Source: Ponticaulis sp. (GTDB lineage Bacteria; Pseudomonadota; Alphaproteobacteria; Caulobacterales; Hyphomonadaceae). From it: 7,337 bases of DNA. This document shows positions 1 to 5,708 of the stretch, piece by piece. Location: contig PABS01000118.1 in assembly GCA_002699325.1 (NCBI GenBank), positions 1 to 7,337 on the forward strand, in the 5' to 3' direction. Numbering within the stretch: the stretch's first letter is position 1; each line of letters starts with the position of its first letter. A model generated the notes under the pieces. It saw only the letters and a list, made by a program, of their open reading frames with translations. It was not told where the DNA came from and ran no database searches. The position numbers and the translations under genes were made by a program.

Positions 1-182
1 TGCTGATCCCACTGGAGTTAGTGCCATTTGCTGTGGCTGCGCCAGGGGCTGCCATCACCATGGTCGGGGTGGCTCTGCTTGCGAAAGATGGTGCGCTCAT
101 GCTGATCGCATACACGCTATCGGCCGTAGCTATTGCCGTGTTGGTGATGTTCTCTCCGCTTAAATCCATGCTTGGGCTTTAG
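1..182 (+). CDS. ExoD-family exopolysaccharide synthesis membrane protein, C-terminal fragment
   Basis: This is the 3' end of a gene entering from the left edge. The open frame starts at base 3, gives 59 residues and stops at TAG 180-182. The peptide has two hydrophobic segments, roughly residues 8-25 and 31-52. They are separated by a short polar turn, ALLAKDGAL, which matches the '(L)LA/E-R/K-DG' turn I associate with the C-terminus of ExoD proteins. The preceding stretch LIPLELVPFAVAAPGAAIT also fits that family. ExoD was described in rhizobia as affecting exopolysaccharide production, and its biochemical role is not well defined. The product would be an inner-membrane protein. Only the tail is visible, so the assignment rests on a short match recalled from memory. 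Another small multi-pass membrane protein is possible. Nothing links it functionally to the pectate lyase downstream, from which it is separated by 78 bases. Confidence 0.6.
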   Translation, partial: LIPLELVPFAVAAPGAAITMVGVALLAKDGALMLIAYTLSAVAIAVLVMFSPLKSMLGL

Positions 183-189
183 CTTGCAC

Positions 190-203
190 AGGCCAATCGG
201 CCT
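190..203 (+). other. Short hairpin after the ExoD-like gene
   Basis: AGGCC (190-194) can pair with GGCCT (199-203) across the loop AATC, eight bases after the stop codon. The following bases are TGTCCCTTG rather than a T run, so it is a poor intrinsic terminator. It may still help mark the end of the upstream transcript. Confidence 0.25.
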
Positions 204-209
204 TGTCCC

Positions 210-238
210 TTGAAGTAAGCTGACACCGGTGTCATTCT
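210..238 (+). promoter_or_regulatory. Possible promoter of the pectate lyase gene
   Basis: TTGAAG (210-215) resembles a -35 box (4 of 6 matches to TTGACA). After a 17-base spacer comes CATTCT (233-238), a weak -10 box with 3 of 6 matches to TATAAT. The palindrome at 221-234 would lie inside the spacer and touch the -10 box, which is where a repressor would block polymerase. The alternative TAAAAT (245-250) is a better -10 match but lies too close to the start codon. The palindrome is more certain than these boxes. Confidence 0.25.
221..234 (+). promoter_or_regulatory. Perfect 14-bp palindromic operator candidate upstream of the pectate lyase
   Basis: TGACACCGGTGTCA reads identically on both strands, with no mismatch and no spacer. 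It lies 27 bases before the pectate lyase start and occurs once in the window. Even-length palindromes with a central CG and TGnnA half-sites are typical of LacI-family repressors that control sugar catabolism in Proteobacteria. I recall similar TGACA...TGTCA boxes in Caulobacter and Xanthomonas sugar regulons but cannot verify an exact match here. The probable role is repression of the lyase gene, relieved by a pectin-derived sugar acid. The regulator is not in the window. Confidence 0.6.
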
Positions 239-250
239 GACTTCTAAAAT

Positions 251-257
251 AAGGGAG
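251..257 (+). promoter_or_regulatory. Ribosome binding site of the pectate lyase gene
   Basis: AAGGGAG is followed by CGT and then two consecutive ATG codons (261 and 264). The spacing from GGAG is 3 bases to the first ATG and 6 to the second. The second ATG is therefore the more natural start, although the protein changes by only one residue of the signal peptide. Confidence 0.55.
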
Positions 258-260
258 CGT

Positions 261-1415
261 ATGATGAGAGTGGCAATTCTGGCGGGTGTTTGTTTGATGG
301 TGACGGGTCTTGCGCCCACGAGCATGGCGCAATCGGCTGAACCATCTGCGGTAACTCTGGAGGGATTCTCCGACGCCATTCACCACTGGCAGAACCGGTA
401 TGGAGATCGCTATGAGCGGTATGATCCCTCTCAGGTTTCTGAGATCGCAGATAATATTCTTTTGCTTCAGCGCGATAATGGCGGCTGGATTGAGAACCGC
501 GACCCGATGCGCGTCCTGTCAGACGCAGAAAAAGCAGAGTACCAGGCTGAAAAATCGCTGGAGCGAGGCAGTTTCGACAACCGAAATGTCTACCCTCAGG
601 TGGAATATCTGATGGGCGCCTATGAACAGACAGGCGATGAGGTCTATCGAGACGCTGCATTGCGTGGTCTCGATTACCTGCTGACGCATCAGGTCGAGGG
701 GTGTGGGGGCTGGCCGCATACCGTGCCGACCAGCGAGCGGTATCATCCACTGATCACGATTGCTGACGAGGTGACGTCGGGCTCGCTCAATCTCCTGCGG
801 AAAATTTCGGAAAAGAAGTGGCCGTTCGAAAGCCTGTCTGAGGACGTACGCGAACGTACACGTTCTGCACTCGAGCGCGGAGATGACTGTGTGTTGCGGC
901 TGCAGGTTCGCCAGGGCGATCAACTGGCCGGATGGGCGGGCCAGTATGATCCTGAAACCCTGGAACCCGCCATGGGTCGCACATTCGAGCTACCCGCAAT
1001 TGCCGTTCAGGAAACCGTTGAGATGCTGCGCTATCTGATGAGCATTGAAACCCCTTCCGAAGCGCAGGTGCGCGCAATTGAGGGCGGGGTGGACTGGCTT
1101 AAAGAGGTGGCTATCAAGGGCACGCGTCTGGAAAAGTTCGATCTGCCTGAACCGGTAGAATTCCGCTATCACACAGCAAGACAGGACCGACGTCTGGTCG
1201 CAGACCCTGATGCGCCTTTGCTCTGGGGCCGGTTTTATGACGTCAACGACAATACGGTTGTGCTGGCTAATCGCGATAGCGTTCGTGTGGAGACTTATCA
1301 GGAGATCGCCCAGGAACGCCGGACGGGATATGACTGGTATGGCAGTTGGGCCAATGACCTTCTGACAGAGGATTATCCCGCCTGGCAGTGTCGGGTGCTC
1401 TCAAAAGCCTGCTGA
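261..1415 (+). CDS. Secreted pectate lyase, polysaccharide lyase family 10
   Basis: The product is a 384-residue enzyme that should cleave de-esterified homogalacturonan by beta-elimination, giving unsaturated oligogalacturonides. Residues 1-23 form a Sec signal peptide with a likely cut after SMA, so it acts in the periplasm or outside the cell. Family-10 features appear in order: LLLQRDNGGWIENRD (67-81); SFDN (104-107); YEQTGDEVYRDAALRGLDYLL (121-141), a toroid helix repeat; GGWPHTVP (149-156); ITIADE (165-170); GRTFELPAI (239-247); PLLWGRFYDV (319-328); NRDS (337-340); and QERRTGYDWYG (351-361). By spacing, D106, D169, R240, R324 and R338 fall where I recall the Cellvibrio Pel10 active-site Asp and Arg residues, though the R240-R324 interval is longer. 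The usual DN-ATT segment reads DNRNVY here. A GGAG at 254-257 is only 3 bases from ATG 261 but 6 from ATG 264, so translation may begin at 264, one residue shorter. Confidence 0.88.
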   Translation: MMRVAILAGVCLMVTGLAPTSMAQSAEPSAVTLEGFSDAIHHWQNRYGDRYERYDPSQVSEIADNILLLQRDNGGWIENRDPMRVLSDAEKAEYQAEKSLERGSFDNRNVYPQVEYLMGAYEQTGDEVYRDAALRGLDYLLTHQVEGCGGWPHTVPTSERYHPLITIADEVTSGSLNLLRKISEKKWPFESLSEDVRERTRSALERGDDCVLRLQVRQGDQLAGWAGQYDPETLEPAMGRTFELPAIAVQETVEMLRYLMSIETPSEAQVRAIEGGVDWLKEVAIKGTRLEKFDLPEPVEFRYHTARQDRRLVADPDAPLLWGRFYDVNDNTVVLANRDSVRVETYQEIAQERRTGYDWYGSWANDLLTEDYPAWQCRVLSKAC

Positions 1416-1495
1416 TTGTGCGAAGCCTTGCCGCTAACATGCGCGTGAAGGCGAGCGTAAACCTTTGCAATACCCCGCAGAATGGGGCTGACTGA

Positions 1496-1513
1496 CCCAA
1501 TAATAAAATTGGG
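1496..1513 (+). promoter_or_regulatory. Inverted repeat overlapping the ribosome binding site of the SGNH-like lipoprotein gene
   Basis: CCCAAT (1496-1501) and ATTGGG (1508-1513) are a perfect 6-bp inverted repeat around an all-A/T loop, AATAAA. The right arm runs directly into the ribosome binding site GGGAGG (1511-1516), which is 5 bases before ATG 1522. If the RNA folds, half of the Shine-Dalgarno sequence is paired. This could damp translation, or the repeat could be a DNA site. With three A-T pairs in a 6-bp stem, the hairpin would be weak. Confidence 0.35.
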
Positions 1514-1521
1514 AGGAAGAC

Positions 1522-2493
1522 ATGCTGAACCTTAAAGGGAAGCATTGGGTCAGCGCCATTGCGCTGCTTGCACTGGCCGGGTGCGCCACGCCGGCGACCC
1601 AGGGCGTTCAAACTGAAGCGGCGCACGCGTCGGTCATTGAAGATGGCCAGAAGATCGTCATGGCCACGCATTCGTTCAATGTGTTCATCAGCCCGCTTCG
1701 CGCGCCCGATGGCGTTGGCCCGCTGAACAAACTGGCGGCTGAAGGCGGCAAGACAGGGCAGGAGTTTCTGGCGGTGCAGATGATTGGCGGCTCGACGCCG
1801 ATGCAGCACTGGAACCAGGGCGATGGGGATGAGTCCAAAAACATCGCCAAGGCCGCCCTGCGTGAACATGCTGGTGAGGTGGACGTCTTCACCATGTCGC
1901 CAAACGCCATCATGCCGGAAGACGGGATCGACCTGTTCGGGGATCTGGTGATCGAGACCAATCCGCAAGCGCGCATTCTGGTTCAGAACAACTGGTCAGG
2001 CTGGGACGGAAATGGCACGACGGCTGCCGTTGGCGGACGCATGGAAGACATTACCTTTGTGAATGCCGACCGCGACAAAACAACTGACGCCATGATCGAC
2101 AAATGGCTCAGCGATCTTCACGGCCCCGGCGGATATCTGGAGCGGATGCGAACTCAGCTAGAAGGCATTGACGAACGGGCAGGGCGCCAAATCACCTATG
2201 TCGTGCCGTCTGCTGATGCGGTCTACACGCTGCGCAAGCTGGTCAATGCTGGTGAGGTGCCGGGCGTGGAGAAACAGTCTGATCTGTTCCGCGATCCGAT
2301 TGGCCATCCGAAGGATGAGATCGTGCATCTGGTGAGCTATGTCTGGTATGCCATGGTGTATCATGAGAGCCCGGTGGGTCTGATGTCTTTCGTTGATGAC
2401 AGCGACCCGACTTCTGCCGCACGCGAGCGCCTACTGCAGGAGATTGCGTGGGCCGCCGTTTTGAACGAACCTAAAAGCGGTGTGAAAGCCTAG
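1522..2493 (+). CDS. Lipoprotein with SGNH-hydrolase-like architecture
   Basis: The product has 323 residues. Residues 1-21 are a lipoprotein signal (lipobox LAGC, lipidated C21), so the mature protein is membrane-anchored and faces the periplasm or the outside. The body resembles uncharacterised proteins I recall from Planctomycetes and marine bacteria, with an SGNH-like layout. IVMATHSFNVF (45-55) puts S51 in the nucleophile position in place of the canonical GDS. MIGGSTPMQHW (87-97) supplies block-II-like glycines. DVFTMSPN (121-128) follows. LFRDPIGHP (255-263) supplies D258 and H262 as the acid/base pair. The C-terminal YHESPVGL and LLQEIAWAAV stretches also fit that group. Such enzymes usually hydrolyse acetyl or other esters. 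Beside a pectate lyase, pectin or sugar de-esterification is a reasonable guess, but no substrate can be read from the sequence. It begins 106 bases after the lyase, with its own good ribosome binding site and no terminator between, so co-transcription is possible. Confidence 0.7.
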   Translation: MLNLKGKHWVSAIALLALAGCATPATQGVQTEAAHASVIEDGQKIVMATHSFNVFISPLRAPDGVGPLNKLAAEGGKTGQEFLAVQMIGGSTPMQHWNQGDGDESKNIAKAALREHAGEVDVFTMSPNAIMPEDGIDLFGDLVIETNPQARILVQNNWSGWDGNGTTAAVGGRMEDITFVNADRDKTTDAMIDKWLSDLHGPGGYLERMRTQLEGIDERAGRQITYVVPSADAVYTLRKLVNAGEVPGVEKQSDLFRDPIGHPKDEIVHLVSYVWYAMVYHESPVGLMSFVDDSDPTSAARERLLQEIAWAAVLNEPKSGVKA

Positions 2494-2513
2494 CGATCTG
2501 CGAGTTTAAAATG

Positions 2514-2547
2514 AAAGCCCCGCTGGTCGGACCGGCGGGGCTTTTTT
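2514..2547 (+). terminator. Strong intrinsic terminator between convergent genes
   Basis: AAAGCCCCGC (2514-2523) pairs perfectly with GCGGGGCTTT (2535-2544). The stem continues inward through a T-G wobble and GGT/ACC to the triloop CGG, for 14 pairs in total. Six T residues (2542-2547) follow on the plus strand. It starts 20 bases after the stop of the SGNH-like lipoprotein gene and terminates that transcript. On the minus strand the exit side reads TTTCATTTT, so the hairpin may also work in reverse. However, it lies beyond the stop of the convergent gene (2555-2557) by only a few bases, consistent with a shared bidirectional terminator. Confidence 0.92.
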
Positions 2548-2554
2548 GATGGGT

Positions 2555-4027
2555 TTAGTTCTCGAAACAGACCCGGTTGGTGAGGCCGGATTCGGTCTGA
2601 CCTGTGTTGTAACAGCGCGTGGTCGGCGCTCTGTAAGGCGCAGAATTGCTGCTTGGCTGGTTGGCATAGTCACTCAGCCCCTGCAGGATCTGGTCCCACT
2701 CGCTTGGCGGAGCCGGATTGGCAGCCGCATAGGCTTCATCCGCGAGTTTCTTTTCGTAACGAGCCTTGGCATCAAGGAAGATGCTTGTCGGGGTCTCGGC
2801 GCAAAGCGACCATGTCAGCTTGTCCGGCGCCTTGCTGACGAAATCGTAGAACAGGGCGCGGCCCGGGGTCGATTTGGACGCTCTGCCATAGAAGATGTCG
2901 GTTCTCACCGTCGACAGAAGAATAGAACAGCCCTCTTTCACATTGGTGCGCGATTCATTCGGCGCGAGCTTGTTCATCTGGCTGGTCAGGCGCTGCCCCC
3001 AGACAAATTCAGCCATCTTATAATACTCAGTCCGGACTTTCTTATCCCATGGATCTTCCACAGCTTCGAACCGATCCAGCGGCTGTTCGAGTGCCCAATC
3101 CATGACGGCCGCCGGAAGTGCAGGCTCGATGTAACCAGCCGCAACCCTCCAATCATATTCCTTCCACCACTCCATTGCGCCCTCGGGCAGGGGGCGTGTC
3201 GGCATATGCTCACCCGAATTGGTTCTGAAAACCAGGCTGTAGGCGATGTCGTAGGCATCCAACCCCTTAATACGCTCAGCGATTGGCCGGTTTTCGTAGG
3301 CGAGCCGTTTTTGTTTCGCAGCCTGCTGCGCGGCGGCCACGCGTTGCGCGTATGATTCAAGGATGGGTAATCCGGCTTCGGGAACAACTCGGCAGGCTTT
3401 GACGGGTTCGGTCGCGTTCGGTAGCGTCATGTAATGTCTGAGTGCGATCGCCCAGGTTTGTAGCTCCTGAAACTCGGGCGGATAATTGGCGGGATTATAT
3501 TTTGCGCTGCTAATATGAACTGCCAGGTCCTTGCAGGCATCCATGTTAAACGCGTCCTGAACCAATCCCAGTTCGTACACCTGGGGGAGCGATGGATCAT
3601 CGCCGAAGCAGGTCCCCAGGCTACGCATCGCGAATTCGACAGCTTCAGGCGGTGGTCTGTCTGTGAACACCTTCTTTAATGGGTTTTTGTCCCATCTGTC
3701 AGTTCGATTTCGTTCAAGTTCCTTGACAGTCTTCCTGTCGGGCTTCCAGCCGCATTTGCCCTGCGCTTCCTTTTCGAAACACTCAGCGAACGATCTTTGA
3801 CGATTGGTCCAGTTGGAATTCTGGCGTGCGCCCTCGAAACCATATGCATGCCACATCCAGATGAAGAGTTCGTGGGAGTAGTCTTTATCGATGCGAGCGG
3901 CCAGCGGCACGTCGGGACTAATCATACAGGTCGGGCTGTCCAAGGACGATCGTGACTGGGCCACCGCCGTCACCGGAAGCGTGAAAGCAAAAAGCAGCAT
4001 TGTCGCGAAGCGTAAGACTGACAGCAT
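2555..4027 (-). CDS. Secreted cysteine-rich protein of unknown function, 490 residues
   Basis: I do not recognise this family. Residues 1-24 are a clear signal peptide (hydrophobic core MLLFAFTLPV, probable cut after AVA), so the protein is exported and probably periplasmic. The mature part has ten cysteines (C34, 83, 92, 140, 165, 212, 367, 409, 472, 487). An even number is compatible with five disulphides. The centre is rich in Trp and Tyr (MEWWKEYDWRVAAGYIEPAL, 285-304). Residues 225-245 (SYAQRVAAAQQAAKQKRLAYE) look like a helix or short coiled coil. The tail from about 456 is low-complexity Ser/Asn/Pro and ends in RCYNTG...NRVCFEN, a two-cysteine C-terminal cap. No catalytic motif stands out. 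The ribosome binding site is weak (GGGAA, about 8 bases before ATG), but the signal peptide supports this start. The gene is convergent with the SGNH-like lipoprotein gene and divergent from the cyclophilin gene, so it is probably transcribed alone. Confidence 0.8.
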   Translation of the reverse strand: MLSVLRFATMLLFAFTLPVTAVAQSRSSLDSPTCMISPDVPLAARIDKDYSHELFIWMWHAYGFEGARQNSNWTNRQRSFAECFEKEAQGKCGWKPDRKTVKELERNRTDRWDKNPLKKVFTDRPPPEAVEFAMRSLGTCFGDDPSLPQVYELGLVQDAFNMDACKDLAVHISSAKYNPANYPPEFQELQTWAIALRHYMTLPNATEPVKACRVVPEAGLPILESYAQRVAAAQQAAKQKRLAYENRPIAERIKGLDAYDIAYSLVFRTNSGEHMPTRPLPEGAMEWWKEYDWRVAAGYIEPALPAAVMDWALEQPLDRFEAVEDPWDKKVRTEYYKMAEFVWGQRLTSQMNKLAPNESRTNVKEGCSILLSTVRTDIFYGRASKSTPGRALFYDFVSKAPDKLTWSLCAETPTSIFLDAKARYEKKLADEAYAAANPAPPSEWDQILQGLSDYANQPSSNSAPYRAPTTRCYNTGQTESGLTNRVCFEN

Positions 4028-4086
4028 GATGGAATTCCCGGAAAAGCGTCTCCGAGTTGATCGCTATCTTCTTTGGTGAAGCAATA

Positions 4087-4099
4087 CCCCGTTCCGGGG
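4087..4099 (+). other. Small GC-rich inverted repeat in the divergent intergenic region
   Basis: CCCCG (4087-4091) and CGGGG (4095-4099) pair around the triloop TTC. This lies between the divergent secreted-protein gene (start 4027, minus) and the cyclophilin gene (start 4166, plus). It has no T run on either side, so it is not an intrinsic terminator. It could be a small regulatory site or chance. I see no convincing sigma-70 boxes for either gene in this 138-base gap. Confidence 0.2.
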
Positions 4100-4153
4100 A
4101 TGCGCTCGTCTATTGCCTCGCTCAGCGATGTCTCGCAGTCTCTCTACAATACG

Positions 4154-4160
4154 AGGGAGG
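4154..4160 (+). promoter_or_regulatory. Ribosome binding site that fixes the cyclophilin start
   Basis: AGGGAGG is a near-ideal Shine-Dalgarno sequence, 5 bases before ATG 4166. The in-frame ATG at 4073 has no comparable site and would bury the signal peptide 31 residues inside the protein. The true start is therefore 4166. Confidence 0.85.
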
Positions 4161-4165
4161 CTGTA

Positions 4166-5032
4166 ATGCGTGTTCTGAAATCGGTGCTGGTGGCTGCGGG
4201 TGTTTTGGGGCTGACATGCCCTGCCATATCTCAGTCAGACAATCCCCCTCAGACAAGCGATGGCTACCGGCTGGTTGATCCCGAAAATCTGATCATCCTG
4301 ACGCTGGAAACAGGCGAGGTCGTCATTGAGCTGAATGACGATTTTGCGCCGGGGCATGCAGAACAGATCCGCCAGTTTGTCCGCGATGGCATTTATGACC
4401 GTCAGCGATTTTATCGCGTCATTGACGGCTTTGTCGCTCAGGGCGGGCTGGAGAATGAGCAGCGTATTGCTGTCTATCCGACCATTCAGAACGAAAATGA
4501 CCGTGCGATTTCGGATGCGGACTTCGCACCGCTTGGAAACGCGGATCTGTTTGCGCCTGAGGTCGGGCATATAGGTGGTTTTGCGGTTGCGCGTGATGAG
4601 GAGCTTGATCGGGAATGGTTGCTTCATTGCCCAGGCGCGTTGGCCCTGGCGCGGGATGCTGACCCGGATTCAGGTTCGACAGAGTTTTATATCGTGCTCG
4701 CACCGCAGAGGTATCTGGACCGGAACCTGACGGTTTTCGGACGCGTGCTTTCAGGTATGCAGTATGTGCAGAAGCTCAAACGCGGTGATCGCGCGGTGGC
4801 GAGCGGTGTTATTCAGGCGCCGGAAAAAGGCGATCAGATGCTGTCCGTGAAGCTGGCGGCGGACATTCTGGAGGATGAGCGACCGGTCTGGGAGGTCATG
4901 CAGACGCCTTCGGAGCAGTGGGAGGCGCGCAAGACCCAGGCCCGTGTGCGCGATGACCCGTTCTTCTATCGCAAGCCGCCTGAAGTGCTGGATGTCTGCT
5001 CGATTGAGGTGCCCGCGCGCGAGGTAAAATAG
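4166..5032 (+). CDS. Periplasmic cyclophilin-type peptidylprolyl isomerase
   Basis: The product has 288 residues and should catalyse cis-trans isomerisation of X-Pro bonds in exported proteins. Residues 1-24 are a Sec signal peptide (LVAAGVLGLTCPAISQS), placing it in the periplasm. The cyclophilin domain spans roughly 41-205. FYRVIDGFVAQGG (82-94) supplies the catalytic Arg R84 and Q92. ALARDADPDSGSTEFYIVLA (160-179) is the second core strand. YLDRNLTVFGRV (183-194) is the closing motif. By alignment to human CypA, Q111 is E173, F113 is Y175, W121 is Y183 and H126 is L188, so the substrate pocket is altered but the Arg is kept. The stretch between the QGG motif and the ALAR strand is about 63 residues, against roughly 30 in short bacterial cyclophilins. 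A C-terminal extension (about 206-288) contains Trp and charged residues and a late Cys (C278). I recall such long periplasmic forms in Caulobacter and Xanthomonas relatives. Confidence 0.88.
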   Translation: MRVLKSVLVAAGVLGLTCPAISQSDNPPQTSDGYRLVDPENLIILTLETGEVVIELNDDFAPGHAEQIRQFVRDGIYDRQRFYRVIDGFVAQGGLENEQRIAVYPTIQNENDRAISDADFAPLGNADLFAPEVGHIGGFAVARDEELDREWLLHCPGALALARDADPDSGSTEFYIVLAPQRYLDRNLTVFGRVLSGMQYVQKLKRGDRAVASGVIQAPEKGDQMLSVKLAADILEDERPVWEVMQTPSEQWEARKTQARVRDDPFFYRKPPEVLDVCSIEVPAREVK

Positions 5033-5080
5033 ATCTGGCCGGTTCGGCTGCGCTGCGCCGGGGAGCCTTTGGCGGATGAT

Positions 5081-5099
5081 GTCTGCCCTTAGGGCAGGC
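5081..5099 (+). terminator. Hairpin after the cyclophilin gene, weak terminator candidate
   Basis: GTCTGCCC (5081-5088) pairs with GGGCAGGC (5092-5099), including one T-G wobble, around the triloop TTA. This begins 48 bases after the cyclophilin stop. No T run follows (next bases TTGACCTTG), so intrinsic termination would be inefficient and some read-through into the DUF1499 gene is likely. Confidence 0.3.
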
Positions 5100-5128
5100 T
5101 TGACCTTGATGGATTGGGCTTACGTTAT
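5100..5128 (+). promoter_or_regulatory. Possible promoter of the DUF1499 lipoprotein gene
   Basis: TTGACC (5100-5105) matches the -35 consensus at 5 of 6 positions. With a 17-base spacer the -10 would be CGTTAT (5123-5128), only 3 of 6. The expected transcript start is about 20 bases before ATG 5155, leaving room for the ribosome binding site AGGGGA (5143-5148). The -35 is good and the -10 is poor. Confidence 0.3.
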
Positions 5129-5154
5129 TCAGGCAATCATCGAGGGGAAGTTTC

Positions 5155-5634
5155 ATGGCTGTTCAAAAGATCAAAACCATCGCTGCGGTTGCGACATGCT
5201 TGTTTGCTGTTTCAGCTTGTGGCGGGAACACTGTGCCTGAGGGTGAGTGGCTGTCCTTCAGTGCAATCGAAGAAGGGACAACGTCCAATACGGCTTTGAC
5301 CTGTACGCCTGAAATCTGCGGATCAACATCTGATTTTGAGACTGCTGCCCGGTTTGATGTGTCTGCAGGCGAGCTGGCCGATGCCGTCATTCAGTTGGAG
5401 CCAGAAGCGCAGCGCGAAACCCTCCCGAATGGCGATATCCGTATCCGCTATGTCGATGTGACAGCGATCATGCGCTTTCGTGATGATGTCGACATTCTGA
5501 TCCGTCCAGAAGGTGAAGGCTCATCTATCCTGGCGGCGTATTCGCGCTCCCGGGTGGGGCGCTCCGACCTCGGTAAGAACGCATCACGCATTAACGCGCT
5601 CGTGGAAAAGCTGAAAGAGGCTGTCGCCGGCTGA
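5155..5634 (+). CDS. DUF1499 family lipoprotein
   Basis: The product is a 159-residue lipoprotein. Residues 1-22 form the lipoprotein signal (FAVSAC, lipidated C22), so the mature chain is membrane-anchored on the periplasmic side. The rest matches DUF1499 as I know it. It opens with a two-cysteine motif, LTCTPEICG (C50 and C55, usually seen as CP..YCG in this family). A strand-rich centre includes IRIRYVDVTAIMRFRDDVDI (95-114). The hallmark AAYSRSRVGRSDLGKNASRI (127-146) closes the domain. The family has no established biochemical function; members occur in Proteobacteria, cyanobacteria and plants. The start is supported by AGGGGA (5143-5148), 6 bases upstream of ATG, and by the signal sequence. 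It lies 122 bases after the cyclophilin gene on the same strand, and co-transcription is possible because the intervening hairpin is weak. Confidence 0.88.
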   Translation: MAVQKIKTIAAVATCLFAVSACGGNTVPEGEWLSFSAIEEGTTSNTALTCTPEICGSTSDFETAARFDVSAGELADAVIQLEPEAQRETLPNGDIRIRYVDVTAIMRFRDDVDILIRPEGEGSSILAAYSRSRVGRSDLGKNASRINALVEKLKEAVAG

Positions 5635-5635
5635 T

Positions 5636-5672
5636 GAAAAGAAAAACCGCCTCGTCCGGATAGGAGAGGCGG
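5636..5672 (-). terminator. Intrinsic terminator of the M2 peptidase gene
   Basis: CCGCCTC (5647-5653) pairs with GAGGCGG (5666-5672). The stem continues with TCC/GGA past one bulged G (5654) to the loop GGATA. Read on the minus strand, the stem is followed by TTTTTCTTTTC, a good T tract. The stem starts 36 bases after the M2 stop codon. On the plus strand the exit is only CTTCTG, so termination of the DUF1499 transcript from the other side is probably weaker, although the hairpin starts 12 bases after that gene's stop. Confidence 0.85.
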
Positions 5673-5708
5673 CTTCTGTGGTTCTGGCGAGCCTGAGAGG
5701 CGGAAGGC

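Noticed and set aside
852..865. Inverted repeat GAACGT-AC-ACGTTC
   Set aside because: It lies inside the pectate lyase coding region, where the codons explain it. There is no second copy or regulatory context.
1267..1968. Open frame of 233 codons on the minus strand
   Set aside because: It spans the end of the pectate lyase, the gap and the start of the lipoprotein gene in antisense. Its Arg/His-rich composition is typical of a shadow frame.
2546..3355. Long open frame of 269 codons on the plus strand
   Set aside because: It lies wholly antisense to the secreted 490-residue protein gene, has no signal peptide or family resemblance and begins inside the terminator region. It is a shadow caused by codon bias of the real gene.
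4145..4150. TACAAT as a -10 box for the cyclophilin gene
   Set aside because: A transcript starting from it would begin within or just after the ribosome binding site at 4154-4160, and no -35 box lies at the right distance.
4057..4278. Short 73-codon frame on the plus strand overlapping the cyclophilin start
   Set aside because: It overlaps the cyclophilin gene in another frame, has no Shine-Dalgarno sequence of its own and shows no domain.
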